Positions 1-11,577 of a stretch of DNA of 64,000 nt are shown here, in pieces. The notes under the pieces were generated by a model that was given only the letters and a program-made list of their open reading frames with translations, was not told where the DNA came from and made no database searches. The position numbers and the translations under genes were made by a program. Positions within the stretch are counted from its first letter, which is position 1, and the number at the start of each line of letters is the position of its first letter. The stretch is from contig OZ020611.1 in the NCBI GenBank assembly GCA_963971575.1, positions 201,672,419 through 201,736,418 on the forward strand, in the 5' to 3' direction. The DNA comes from Liopterus haemorrhoidalis (lineage: Eukaryota; Arthropoda; Insecta; Coleoptera; Dytiscidae).

Positions 1-125
1 ACAGAAAGTTGCTATAAAAGCAATAACTAACAACTTTTATTTGAGACATATTTTGATAAAGCAGCATAAATTAAACAAGTTCTTTGTGATGGCGATCGGT
101 CCTGTGGTGGCCACAGCTGATTTTT
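1..125 (-). repeat. Repeat family A, 5' fragment cut by window edge
   Basis: Reverse complement of the sequence at 9301-9410 and 17982-18080. The shared part starts near the palindromic stretch CTGTGGCCACCACAG and runs through an AAATAAAAGTTGTTAGTTATTGC segment. Only the first part of the family lies in the window here. No coding potential is seen. The superfamily is unknown; the (GACA)n stretch in the full copies is common at the 3' end of SINE/LINE-type arthropod repeats. Confidence 0.8.
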
Positions 126-562
126 TAGGATATGAAATAGTAACTCTAAATTTCTTGTTCTTTTATTGATTGCTCCAAATACTTAAAATTGAGCCTTCAG
201 TGCCTTCAAGTTCCTCAAGAAGCCTATGATTTAAAATTGATTTTTCCATGGTTTCTTTTAAAACATTAACTTAATTAATAGTTTGTTGGATACATTCATC
301 GGAATCTGTTTAATTTAGAAAATTAATTTTTACATATTAATTATAGTATTTAAAAACTTTCTTTTTAATTAAAAACTGGTTTCCGAATTTTACAAATTTA
401 TCCAAAAAGCCAACAAACCCTAAAAACTACATGTATGATGTCAGTACTTTTGTGGCTACGGAGATTCCTTATGGAAGCTATAAAGAGAAAAAATCGAGTG
501 GTTGTAAATCGGTGTCTTAGAAGAATCCCTCGGATTTATTGGCTGCTTAGAATACCTTAGAA
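126..562. other. AT-rich spacer, nothing recognised
   Basis: Low-complexity AT-rich sequence between the family A fragment and a hAT MITE. No coding similarity or inverted repeat was seen. Confidence 0.5.
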
Positions 563-870
563 CGGTGCTTCTTAAAGTGGTGGGTCAAGGCCCCCTAGGG
601 GGCCGTGGTGTTCCCACAAGGGGGCTGCGCAGAGTCGCAAATATAACACTTAATTATTGTATTATTTAAAAAGGATAAGTAGCTTTAACTTTAATGCTAC
701 ATAAATATTATTCTTCATTATACATAGATTATTGAATGATCTGAGCGTAAAAACTCTATGTATGTATATAATTTAACTAATCTTGGTTCCAAAAACAAAA
801 ATTAGGGGGGCCCTGGGTATTGATTAAAGTTGCAGGGGAGCCGCGACCTCAAAAAGTTTAAGATGCACTG
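563..870. mobile_element. hAT-type MITE with perfect 8-bp TSD
   Basis: A 308-bp non-autonomous element. Its ends form an imperfect inverted repeat: left CGGTGCTTCTTAAAG, right (reverse complement) CAGTGCATCTTAAAC. It is flanked by a perfect 8-bp duplication CCTTAGAA at 555-562 and 871-878, the TSD length of hAT elements. The interior is short and non-coding and includes a G/C-rich GGCCCCCTAGGGGGCC palindrome near the left end. Confidence 0.85.
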
Positions 871-1505
871 CCTTAGAACACGATACCCAATTTGCCTTAG
901 ATTTTATATACGTAATATTTTAATTTAGGTGTATAAAAGTCAGGCTAAAGATCAACCTTTAGCATCTAGAAAATGCAGACAAAATTAACTTTCCCTTATC
1001 TTGTGGTGGAGAATCAATATGCTTTAATTTTTTGACTGTGGACTCATTTCTGGTTTGTAGTTATGAACACTCAGATGATATTTTTTCTGTGTTAGCTTAA
1101 TTTAAGACCAAACGAAAATGTTTGTGTTTTCAATTTTTCAAATATTTCATGCTCCATTGTTATATTTGAACCATTTATTGTATTCTTGGTAATAAATAAT
1201 GTTATGAAATATTCAATCACAATGCGTAAAATATTAATATGATCAACTGAGCATTATTTGAATTTAAACAATTCAGAATCTCATGAATATTATGATAGAT
1301 ATACAATTTTTCTTTATGTAATATATTGTATTATAATAATGACAGTTTGATTATTATTTATACGTATAATGTATTGATATGAGATATGACTACTGTCATA
1401 AAGCATCGTGTACTTATGTAAATGGGCTGTAAAATACTTATAAATATTATTTCTATATTACCCTCTATCATGTCTGTCTAGACTTTGGTTATTATAAGTA
1501 GATAA
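871..1505. other. AT-rich spacer, nothing recognised
   Basis: AT-rich sequence without a readable coding remnant or paired termini. Confidence 0.45.
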
Positions 1506-1665
1506 TCAGATCAATTCTGTAAAAAGTTACTGTGTAATAACGTTACTGCAACATAAAATATTATAAAAAATACATTGACTTTCATTCATGATAGTAACTG
1601 ACCTTGCTCATAGTGACGAATTTAGTAACTATTATCATAGTAACAGAGTTACAGAATTGGTCTGA
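1506..1665. repeat. Inverted-repeat (MITE-like) element
   Basis: A 160-bp stretch whose ends are complementary: left TCAGATCAATTCTGTAA, right (reverse complement) TCAGACCAATTCTGTAA. The inner arms also pair imperfectly around GTTACT motifs. No clear target duplication was found, so the superfamily is open. Confidence 0.55.
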
Positions 1666-2085
1666 ATATTGTGCCTTACTCAAGTGTAATACGAATTATA
1701 TTTCAATACTGGAAATATCCTTCTTTGTCATTTCGATTACCCCTGGAAGGGCACGATGATATTATGATTCGATTAATTTTTCTCTATCTTAAGCCACTTG
1801 ACAGCTTCATGTAAAGCGTGGCCTGTTACTTTTCATTTGGTCAGTCCATCTATTAGTGCAAGGGTATCAATAACGTCGAATGCGTTTGATCGGTCAAACG
1901 TGTAATGATTTTTAGTCATACGTCAATTTTATGGACGATTTTTCTATCTACTCTGCAAGTCCAGTAAACAAAAAAGTCCACTCCTTGGAGTTCAAGCCTC
2001 AATCTTTGGAAACGTAGAATGACCGTAAAAATGTACCGGCAACGTAGCATAGAAAACTTTAAGAATCCTTTCTGCAAACAAAGCC

Positions 2086-2552
2086 TACTATGCCCTTAAC
2101 GGTTTGTTCAGATCACGCTTGCTATCCCGGCACACAAAAATTAGATTATACAAGACCCTTCTTCGACCCTTACTCACATATGGAAGTAAACCTTGAACAC
2201 TTACACAAGAACGACAGCTGAGAATCTTTGAACGCAAGATTCTACGGAAAATTTTCGGGTCCAAGAGGATGGAATATGGGGAATTAAAAGAAATGATGAG
2301 ATACGCGACCTTTATAATGAACCGGATGTGATTGGCTTCATAAAAATTTCCAGTATACGTTGGATCGGACACGTCATCAGAATGCTCAACGACATGGCAG
2401 TGAGTAGAGTATTCGATAGCGTTCCAAGTACAAACAGACCAAGAGGAAGACCTAGAATAAGATGCGTGGACTGTGTGCACAAATACCTTGAAGAAGTTTG
2501 TGGAGGCAGCAAAAACCCTCTAAGGGTTGTAAAAAGGCAATTTATTGATTAA
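2086..2552 (+). pseudogene. Non-LTR reverse transcriptase, C-terminal remnant
   Basis: Conceptual translation resembles the region after the RT domain in endonuclease-reverse transcriptase proteins: a YYALNGLFRSRLLSR block, then RLYKTLLRPLLTYGS, LRIFERKILRKIFG, RWIGHVIRM and the hallmark NRPRGRPRIR segment. The piece is broken: a TGA replaces the Trp expected after TYGSKP, and the frame shifts by one base near 2270-2285, so only the last 74 codons (from 2328) are open. The polymerase core with the catalytic aspartates is not present. This is an old, 5'-truncated LINE copy; the clade (RTE-like or similar) is not certain. Confidence 0.82.
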
Positions 2553-2560
2553 AAGTAGGA

Positions 2561-4058
2561 CTTCCGTAAAAATTAATTGGCACTCCTGTATTAGAGTATA
2601 TTCCTCTTAAGCGCCTACCATTTAACTTACCTTCTGCTATCCTATTTTCCACGTCTAACATTCTTAATTAACTAACTTCGCCTACTAGGTGTCCAAAATA
2701 TCTTTAATAAGATTACGAATGTGAAACTCTCTTATAATAGCGGCATTTGTACGTTGTTCTGTCCATGATGCTCCCGATATATGCTATCTATATAACTCTA
2801 TTTAGAGTAGACATCGATTTTCCTTTTGTTACCTATATTGATGGCCCACGTCTCTGCAGCACACATTGAGATGTATAAAAGTAAAGATCTTTCCATATCT
2901 TCACCAGTTTTACCAAGACACTACTCAATTAACCAATTAATTTCGGCATCACATCCGCTTTTATTTGTCTAAGAAACTTGCTTGTTAATAATATATGTAC
3001 AGTCATCATTTTCTTAATTAAAAGTAGAATAGCCATGATCACTTATAAAGTACGAGAAAACCTAGGAATGCTAGCAATAAATTGCTATGTCCAACAAACA
3101 TATTATTGAAGCGTAGAACTATTATTTTACGTAAAATTAACCGCAGGTATTCGTAAATATAATCGAAAGCTCAGTTCTTAGTTACTCACATATTGATTAT
3201 TAGCGGCTAATATCAGCGTTTATTTGATTATAAAATAATATTCTGAAAATTAAATAATCTTGCTCGAAGAAGCATAAATGAATTATCTGGTAGGAGCTGC
3301 AAAGGAACCAATTATCATCATATTCCACAAACAAAAGAGGAAAACTGGGGCAGACCCACCAACAGTTTCTTCTGTGAACACGTGTACCAAATTCTCGACG
3401 ATTGTGTCTGCCTTTCAAAGCTTGATAAATAAAAATATTAGTGAAACGTAATTTAAATATTTCATAAAAGAACTTGTTACCGATATTCGCGATTCACCGA
3501 TGCATATTAACAATAATTCAGTATGTTAAGGGGAGGCTTAACAATATAATTCTTATAAGTTTCTTATAGAAAACTAAAAATCTGAAATAAAGTGAGTAAA
3601 AATCTATACATCAAAATTTGCAGTGAATTGTTTTACCTGGTATATTTTTAATGGGAATAAATTTTATGTAATTGTAAACAAACAAATTACGTCGAAATTT
3701 GTTTATTTTGTAACCCACATGACGCATATTGGCGTATGACGCAGCAAATTGTAGCTAAAGCTAAAATCTACAAATATGTTTCTATCTATCTTGTTCTATT
3801 GTAAAAATTTCATGTATTTATTGTATTTGTTGGTCTATTTATGTTGCCATGTTGAATTTGCCGTGGTTCTCAATATAGGTGCTGCGGGTAGAATTTTCCG
3901 TGATGAACACCTATACCAAGTGGCATTCAATTGTCATCAGATATAGTATTATTTTGACGTAGGTTCTAAATTACAAACAAGCATGTCGGAAAAATGTTGA
4001 CGTATTATTTGAACATTTCTAGACTAATTTATATAAATACCATGAATTCAAAAAGAAA
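2561..4058. other. AT-rich region, nothing recognised
   Basis: About 1.5 kb of AT-rich sequence after the RT remnant. Open frames are short and match nothing I know. No paired termini were seen. Confidence 0.4.
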
Positions 4059-4180
4059 ATGGAAAATAAAAATAATATCAACAGCAAGCTTTAGAATTAA
4101 CTAACTGTCATCACTTTTGTTGTTGTCATAAGTTTATATTGTTATATAAAGCTTGCAGCAGACATTATTTTATTTTCCAT
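4059..4180. repeat. Short inverted repeat
   Basis: Arms 4059-4095 and 4145-4180 are reverse complements: left GGAAAATAAAA...CAGCAAGCTTTA, right (reverse complement) GGAAAATAAAA...GCTGCAAGCTTTA. About 120 bp in all with a loop of about 50 bp. Possibly a small MITE; no TSD is evident. Confidence 0.5.
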
Positions 4181-5234
4181 AGCCAACCCTTATATCATTT
4201 CTTCATGACCTCATGGTATAAAAGTTACAATAAAAAAATTGCAGGCAACATTGTTGTCTGACGTCTATATTAAGTATTCTGTAGTTAAAAGTATCCTATT
4301 GATAGATAAAAGGTAAAATTGTATTAAATACTTCTGGCAACAATTAGCACATTATTAGTTTTGGCACAAGAGAAAGGTAACTAAGAGTCCTGTAGCTGTT
4401 AACGACGAGTTAACTCAATATTTATATGGGCTGGTAACACATTTTTCAAAAGTACACATTTTCTGACGCAGTATGGCGCAACAAACCAGTTGCAACCATT
4501 TTACAAAATTCTGCGGTGTAAGCCTCAAAAATCTCTATATTCGGTTGGATCTTCTACTGACAAATTAATTTAAAAGAACCCAATCCACTTTCTTGCCCAC
4601 TATCATTTTAGAAAGCATATTTTCTCCTCGATCATAAAATATAATCCAAATCAAATTTGACACGCCCGAAAAACATTTTCTCAAAATTTTGTTTTTTTTT
4701 CTTTTCTTTTTTTTTTTAATTCAGAGGAATTACCAAGCATGGCCAAACCTTTCACCCATGCGGGTGATTTTCTGTGTGACAGAAGCAGTCGCGGGGCACA
4801 GGAAAAAAAAGCATAATGTAAAATACTTACTAGTTAAATGAAACGATCTATATATTTATTATAAATCAATAATTTGGATACTAATTTCAGAGCTTAGCTC
4901 TTAGTGGTTGTAATTAAACGGAAATATTTGACGCGATTGTGTTTGCGATTGTGTTTGCGATTGGGCCAAAAAAATATATCTTGCAGGTTGGACTTGGTTC
5001 ATAGGCCGTAATTTAGTCATTCCTGCGTTATATTCACAAACCTCCAACAGCATCATTTTCGTTACTAAACTAGACGTTTATTAGTCTTATTGCGCGTTAA
5101 TACTTACTATCCTGATTGCGAGATAGTAGAGTGAATGGGCTAGCTTCTAGGCTAAGTGCTACCTCAGTTACTATCCTAATGTAAAAAAGCCATAACGAGA
5201 AATAAAATTGCATAGTTCGGAAGAAAAAAATATA
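4181..5234. other. AT-rich spacer with homopolymer tracts
   Basis: Contains a T-rich tract (4687-4720) and a short direct repeat of GCGATTGTGTTT near 4933-4963. No coding remnant was recognised. Confidence 0.4.
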
Positions 5235-5435
5235 TATATTCGGAACCGGGTATGAAACTTGGGTAGCCGGAACCGGGTATCCGGAACTTGGAATCCCGAA
5301 CCAGTTAACCGGAACCTGGTATCCGAAACCGGGTATAGGAACTGCATATCAGGAATCAAGTAACTCGAAAATTACAAACCTGGTTTAGTCGGAAACCAGA
5401 ACCAGGTAAGCGAAAAACCGGTTTCCGTTCCCATC
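5235..5435. repeat. Degenerate minisatellite, CCGGAACCGGGTAT-type
   Basis: Repeated variants of CCGGAACCGGGTATC separated by 10-15 bp. On the minus strand this gives a repetitive open frame with PDTRFRL-like units at 5171-5359, which I take as a by-product of the repeat. The right edge reads GGTTTCCGTTCCCATCACTA, which resembles a hAT terminus of the TAGTGATGGG type; a matching left end was not found with confidence. Confidence 0.55.
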
Positions 5436-6201
5436 ACTAATTATTATTATAATCATCACTTAATTATTTTCTAACAAAACTCTTAAATGTTTCACTGTGA
5501 ATATTCTGAAAAGCTTGCAGTTTTTCCATTTTTTTTATTTTGCTTCATCCATGAAATTGCAAATGCAAATGTGTTTGACAATGTTTCCTGTTGAAATAAA
5601 AATCATGCTTTTATTGCGAAACTAAATGAATAAATTACAATAACTACATCAACGATCAATAAAATATTTCTTATTTTAATTTATATTTTGCATGCTTTTA
5701 AATTAGGGACAATTTTTAAATTACCAATTTATTCTGTTTTCCTCAATTTAAATTTGTTTATGTAAAAATATTTTAATTATTTTTCTTTTTTTCAGGTAAG
5801 TTAACGATCCATTTTCATAACTACGCAGTACTGTGAGTATTATTTTTGCGTCTTCATTTTATGATTTGTACATAAATTACAAATTTTAATTCTTTGAGAA
5901 TGTTTTCATGTATAATAAATACTATACTTAGCATATTAGAAAAAAAAAAAAAAAAAACAACAAATAATAATAATAAGGTACAATTAGGAATGATAAGAAA
6001 CAAGGTAACGAAGTAAACGAGGTAAACAAGGTAACGAACAAATTCTTGAAAAAGTTAAAATTAAATATTATGGCGTAGCATCCACATATCCTTCATGTCA
6101 TGAGTAGCGTCGTGTAAGGTAAGACTAGCTTTAAAGCAAGGGTAAACACCTCAGTTCTTACTAGGCACTCATACAAAACTAGCAATCTAAAATAAAATTA
6201 G
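5436..6201. other. AT-rich spacer, nothing recognised
   Basis: Contains an A18 tract at 5940-5957 and short GGTAAC repeats near 6003-6035. No gene was recognised. Confidence 0.4.
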
Positions 6202-6203
6202 TA

Positions 6204-7082
6204 GAGGAGAAGGTCCTAATATGGTTCCCTTTATTATGATATTTTTTAAGTTTTTAAAGAAATGATCTTAGAATTGGCATACATCTAGCCCAAAGACTTA
6301 TATACAATATTCAAAATTGCATTGTTTCGAAAAATAAAAAAAATAATGTGATTCAAAGCCAACTATGAAAATTTGTAAAATGTTCTAATCAGGATTGAGT
6401 GTATGAAATATGGGCCCCCATTAAAAATTGGGTAGTTCAAAATAAATTTTATTTTTGTTTAAGATACAAACTCAAAGTAACAATTTAACAATTGATTACT
6501 GACAAAAATCACATTAATATAAATCTTTTTCTGTCCCAGAGCATTCATTGTTCATGTGCCCACATATTGCACATTAGGCACCGAACCCAAAGCTCGCCCC
6601 TTTAATCCTTTAAAAAACTACCGTCACAAAACATACAAGCAGCAACTTCATCATCCGGATTTTGTTACCCTACTTCATCAACGTCCATGTTGTCGTCAGC
6701 TGGACTAAATTGTTGAACATGCCTTGGCTCATATTTAGACCTCGCGGGAAGCCCATATTTCCAATATTGCACATGGCAATCTAAATTAATGTTTGACTTT
6801 TTTAAGATTAAGTGAGGCAGAAGCTCCTAGTAACACAATATACCTCACAGGCAGATCGAATAAAAATCTTGCCCATTCTTATAACAATAACATACCTTAA
6901 TAAAAGAATCAAAATTAAGTAAACACATGTAATGTAATTCGCTTCTAACGGAACAAGAACTCAACTGCAATAAATTTGTAAAATTGTTGAGCGAAAGATA
7001 GGTGTGTTTTAAGCTATTACCGAAAGATGATGTTAGATGTATTAGTAGATTTTCTTTGGGCCCATATTAGGACCTTCTCCTC
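6204..7082 (-). mobile_element. pogo-like (Tc1/mariner) derivative with TA TSD
   Basis: An 879-bp element with terminal inverted repeats of about 21 bp beginning GAGGAGAAGGTCC. It is flanked by TA at 6202-6203 and 7083-7084, the TSD of IS630-Tc1-mariner/pogo elements. The interior carries a broken minus-strand remnant with a PHD-like zinc finger (separate entry), which fits a C-terminal extension of pogo-type DDE_1 transposases. The catalytic part is missing, so this is an internally deleted copy. The superfamily call rests on the TSD and the zinc finger remnant. Confidence 0.72.
6500..6790 (-). pseudogene. Transposase C-terminus with PHD-like zinc finger
   Basis: Read on the minus strand from about 6790 downward. 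The translation has a linker ending DDNMDVDEVG, a stop, then an NPDDEVAACMFC segment and a Cys/His pattern: CMFC, about 16 residues with FLKD and GELWVRC, then CNMW and HEQ. The spacing C-x2-C-x(n)-W-x2-C-x2-C-x2-W-x-H resembles the PHD-like finger at the end of some pogo/DDE_1 transposases in invertebrates. At least three in-frame stops break it. It lies wholly inside the TA-flanked element 6204-7082. Confidence 0.6.
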
Positions 7083-7084
7083 TA

Positions 7085-7748
7085 ACAATCTATAAATTAA
7101 AATTTCCAGCGATTTTTTTTTTCTTTTCTATTTAATAGTGCGCTCCGGGTGATTCTGCCCGGAATTTCTGCTTAAATAGTCGCTATACTGTCGCAAATAG
7201 TGTCGTTCGTCATCGCTTGCATACTGCGGTTTTGCCTATCCAGTAATTCTAACATCTCAATCCACATGGTTATTTACAGACAGTTCATATAGTTATAGTT
7301 TAACAGAATACCCGTTCTTCGAATGAGATAAGTTTAATTAAGTTCTTTTAAGTTTTTTATAAAATAAATAATCTTGTCTTTTAATAATTCTGAACATGTC
7401 TAAAGAACTTATTTGTACACGTTTCTTCTCTTTTCATGCGGTCCACGTTGTCTTCTCTTTCAGGGCACAAATGAAACAATTTATATTTTTACTTACCAGG
7501 CAAACTAGTGCTGGCCGTGGTGGAAAGATGAGTCCCATTTTGCCATTTCTACCCTTATTTTTACGCCCATTTTATCCAAAGTAGCGTAGTTCGCAATATA
7601 ATCCACACTCTAGTCGTTTCTCCTTACGTTACCATCTGGAACTACGTAACGAATAGTTTATTCTACAAAAAATAAATAAATAAAAATCGATGAATATTTT
7701 CGAATTTCTTTTTGAAGTGCCATTATTTGAAATTTCAAATAAAAAATA
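7085..7748. other. AT-rich spacer, nothing recognised
   Basis: A T-rich tract near 7108-7125 and a 62-codon open frame at 7396-7584 with no recognisable domain. I do not support a gene here. Confidence 0.4.
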
Positions 7749-7756
7749 CTTTATAG

Positions 7757-7983
7757 CAGCGTTTCTCAACCGAAACCGTACCGCGGACCAGTAAAATATG
7801 TAATTTTCTACCGCGGACCACAAAAAATAAATGTATTATTAAATAAATTTATTGTATATGTAGGCTCTATATATAATATCTCAGTAATAAAAAATCACTG
7901 AATTTTTTTTTTTTAAATCTAAAAAATATCATATATAAGCCTTTCGCGGACCACTAAACTGGACCACCGGTTGGAAAACACTG
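7757..7983. mobile_element. hAT MITE with perfect 8-bp TSD
   Basis: A 227-bp element with hAT-type ends: left CAGCGTTTCTCAACC, right (reverse complement) CAGTGTTTTCCAACC. The subterminal motif CCGCGGACCA occurs twice on the left and as CGCGGACCAC on the right. It is flanked by a perfect 8-bp duplication CTTTATAG at 7749-7756 and 7984-7991. Non-coding. Confidence 0.92.
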
Positions 7984-7991
7984 CTTTATAG

Positions 7992-8667
7992 CCAAACATT
8001 TTTGCCAAATTAAAAGTATTAAATAGTTATTTATGCAACAAGTCCATAAAGTAGTGCTTTTTTTACGAATGGGCAATCCCATGAGTGATAAAAAGACGCT
8101 TTATGCATGTTTTTCATGCAATATTTTTTCTACGACGGTCTCTAATGGAAAAAATAAAAAAATTAAATGTAACCTATACCTTTTATTTTGTAACAATTTG
8201 AAAAAAATAACAATTTATGAACTTTCTTTCGTAATAGTAATATTAAACTTATTTATTTCTTCTCTAGAAAATATTTGTGATTTTTTTTTGCTTTATATTC
8301 AACTGATTGTCGTTTCAGCTAAGCTATAAGCTTAGAATATTTACTAATATCTACATTATTAATAATAATTAATGTGGCTTTCAATTTGGAGTACGTGGAC
8401 CATAATGTGGATGATTTAAAATTTCTTGATTTTCCTCGAAATATTTTAATATTACTCGTTCTGTAAAGGCAGTTATTTTCTTTTGATTACGCCATTCCAT
8501 GAACAAGTTATATTCTTTTAAATAAACATCAAGACTTTTGAGGCAATAAGTTTTGCTCTACCTCATTTTTCGTTGTGATTATATCTTCTGGAGTACGTAT
8601 TTTAATATCTGAATTTTCTTGTAATTCCATATTTATATATTTCACAATACTTAAGATCACGAATTGC
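7992..8667. other. AT-rich spacer, nothing recognised
   Basis: A 98-codon open frame at 8033-8329 is AT-biased, hydrophobic and matches nothing I know; I treat it as chance. Confidence 0.4.
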
Positions 8668-8671
8668 AAAT

Positions 8672-8919
8672 CAGCACCTTAGAGGTAAACTGTATCAAGT
8701 CACATTTTTATCAGAAATGACATTTTAGTGCCAAGTGACTTAATACTTCATAGTCCGCCGAATGGAAAATAATTTGGAACTATAGCTCTAGCCAGTTTAA
8801 ATGTACGTTGCTTTAAAACTATATCAAGTCGATCAACGCAAGAAAGTAAACAATCTTAAATCGTCTTTTCTGAGCTGTTTATCATTTATGACTTAATACA
8901 GTTTACCTCTGAGGTGCTG
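8672..8919. mobile_element. MITE with ~29-bp TIRs and 4-bp AAAT TSD
   Basis: A 248-bp element. Left CAGCACCTTAGAGGTAAAC and right (reverse complement) CAGCACCTCAGAGGTAAAC extend to about 29 bp of near-perfect inverted repeat. AAAT lies on both sides (8668-8671, 8920-8923). The CAG ends recall hAT but the 4-bp TSD does not, so the superfamily is open. Confidence 0.7.
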
Positions 8920-8923
8920 AAAT

Positions 8924-9300
8924 TGATTTTAATTGTTTTCAAAGCACTCTCTGATTCTTCTTCAGACTGTACCGATAACAATAAAGTCATATAACATAAA
9001 CTGAGAGTATGTGCCTTGTTGTGAAGCCAACAATACCTCCAGAGAGGAAGTTGACTATTTTAATGCGAATTGTTATTACTTCAATAGTTTGCCGACAAGA
9101 ATTGCAAGAAATAAATGTAAATTAGGCTTACTATACTCTCAGTGGAAAATATTCTTTTCGTGGTTTTGGCTTCAAAACATTGAATGGTTTTGTATAGTCT
9201 ATAGTATATGACGTCCATGACGGGCATGCTGGCATCCGTGGAAGAACTTCTGTAAACCCTATTAGTTTGTATTGTTCTTATGACAAGAGTGAAAATATGA
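8924..9300. other. Spacer, nothing recognised
   Basis: Short frames only; no recognised coding or terminal structure. Confidence 0.4.
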
Positions 9301-9700
9301 GCTGTGGCCACCACAGGACCGACTGCCGTCTCAAAGTACTTGTTTAATTTATGCTGCTTTATTAAAAAATGTCTCAAATAAAAGTTGTTAGTTATTGCTT
9401 TTATAGAAACTTTTTAAATACATTTTTTTCGAAATATTTCTCTGTTCTGAAATATTCGCAAGAATCTTTAAACCGACAGGAGTAAACTCCTATTTCTAGT
9501 TAACCGATTTTTACCAAAAGTTGAACAACTCGTGCCATTGATGTCAAAAGCTTAGGTAAATATAAAGTTTCATAAAAATCCTTTTAGCCGTATTCGCTCT
9601 GCACGTGTACACGGATCGACAGACAAACCGAGGGACAGACAGACAGACAGACATACCAACAGACATCATTCGTGGAGATCCATCGAAATCTCGAAACGAG
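9301..9700 (+). repeat. Repeat family A, copy 2
   Basis: Aligns with 17982-18360 along its whole length and, in reverse, with 1-125. Order of shared blocks: CTGTGGCCACCACAGG, the TCTCAAATAAAAGTTGTTAG block, a TTTTTCGAAATATTTCTCTG block, a TTTTTACCAAAAGTTGA block, a CATAAAAATCCTTTTAGCCG block, then GTGTACACGGA and a (GACA)n tract. No open frame. The layout resembles a SINE or the 3' end of a LINE. Confidence 0.82.
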
Positions 9701-9800
9701 ATCCGCTCTCCACTGAGATCTCGTTATTGGACCAATTTTTGCTGAAAATGATTATTTGTCGAGCAGAGAATTTAATTGTAAAACACTTAACGGTAACACG

Positions 9801-9835
9801 TACGGTATAATGTACATCCTGTACATTATACCGTA
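9801..9835. repeat. Perfect 16-bp inverted repeat
   Basis: TACGGTATAATGTACA is followed by TCC and its exact reverse complement. A 3-nt loop would allow a tight hairpin or cruciform. It lies beyond the end of family A copy 2 and is not explained by it. Confidence 0.9.
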
Positions 9836-11577
9836 TCTTATTTTATGTTCAATCACAGTACAAGTTAATCGTATCATTCGGAGATTCGAATCCAATATAT
9901 TTCCGACGTCAAGTATGTTGGTTCGAGATAGGAGTAATAAAATTGTTACTTTGTCTGTCTGATGCTGGTTTTACCAATTTTCTACATTTTCACCTATCCA
10001 CAATTTGTAAAATTTTACTATCGCGTACAAAACTACATTTATCCTAATAAACTTTCTAATGTAGCTGTTTCTAGACACAGTATTTTATTAAGAATTCCAT
10101 GTAGTGTTAACCACTCTCGCATGTGACCTGCGCCTTGTGGGTCGACGACCAACATTACACTGCGATGCTGCGTTTAGTCTGGCCTATATATCCGCGGTCC
10201 GCCTCGTACAACAGGTCGGGAACTGTTCGTCATATTACCGCTACCGAAATTATCAATTTTTAATTTGACAAATTTCAAAATTTAATTGACCTAATTTTCA
10301 ATATATGAATGAGTGACTAAGTGGTAATAGTGAATTTTTTTTTTGTTATAAATTCATAATTTTATTAATTTGTGTAATTATTAAAATTTTAATATCGGAA
10401 AATAAATTTCGTGGAATGTTGTGTGTTAATTTGTGATTGTGTGTTTTTGTGTTATATATGACTGTTTTAAAAAAAATAAGTGTTACAGTTTGTGGTGTAA
10501 GAATAATACTGAGGATCATGTTTGTTTGGAGACATTGTGTGTCGCTTGAGGGTAAGGATAAATTACACCACAATATTTATGTCTCTCATTTGTTACAAGT
10601 GTTTTTTAAAATTAGTAACTGTCACTTTAAAATAATTCGTTTTTGAGAATAAAATATGAGAGCCATTATTTTATTTTACTTTTAATAAAAATAATATTTT
10701 TTTCTGGTTCTTAAAAAGTTTAATATATCTTTAGTTGATATTTTATTGTTATTTTATATAATATTTTTAGGAATTTACAGAATACTAATAATAATTTTAT
10801 TAGATGAAACTTGAATATCTGTAATTGGATCTTAATTAAATTAGAACTTATTGTTAGGAAATTATCGGAATTGAGGAGGTTACATTTAAAACGTGATTTG
10901 TCATACAAAATTCAAATTGAGATATTGGTATCAGTGTCTTCTTCTTTGTTAAATGTATAAAATAAAATCATAAATCTTATATAAAACGTCCCATCCAAAA
11001 AGCGCAAACAACAAGCAAATATATATATATATATATTAATGTATTAAACGTTGTACATTTTTTCAAAAGTCCATAATGTATTACACAAATTACAAATTGA
11101 ATAATATGCAGTACAATAATATAAAACTATAATTTTAAGAACTGTAAAAAGGAAAATAAACAAAAAATATTTCAAATTGATAAAACATAATGTGAGGTTT
11201 GGACGAAAAGCAGGACAAGCCTGATCACAGAACCTCATTCAAGTTACCAAAATCATTTCGTAGGTATTTCTTAGTAGAGTAGAAATCCTTGGCAATTAGA
11301 TATTTTTTAGTTTCTTTTTTAAATCTTTCCAAGTTAAGTTATATATATATATATATAAAAATTTAAAAAGTGCGTTATTTTTTAAGAATCTATAAAATGG
11401 CACAGAATTGATCTAAGGTCTTTCATCTTTCGAAGTTCAAATCAAATTTTATTCTTGTTTTGTCCATTTAAACCATCATTTGTCCACTAAGTTCATGCAA
11501 AATATGGTAATAAGCATTTTAAACTTGGGATATGTATATTTAAAAATGATAAATAAATAATAATATTTTTAAAATAT
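9836..11577. other. AT-rich region; GC-richer patch at 10100-10235
   Basis: Mostly AT-rich with (TA)n tracts near 11020. The patch at about 10100-10235 is richer in G+C and holds a TATATAT motif followed by a GC-rich stretch. It could be a degenerate LTR or promoter, but I could not find a second copy or a coding exon next to it. Confidence 0.35.

Noticed and set aside
1380..1700. LTR pair in the AT-rich DNA near 1.5 kb
   Set aside because: The matching parts are inverted, not direct, so a foldback/MITE fits instead.
5171..5359. Minus-strand frame with PDTRFRL repeats
   Set aside because: It reads through a CCGGAACCGGGTAT minisatellite; the protein pattern is a by-product of the DNA repeat.
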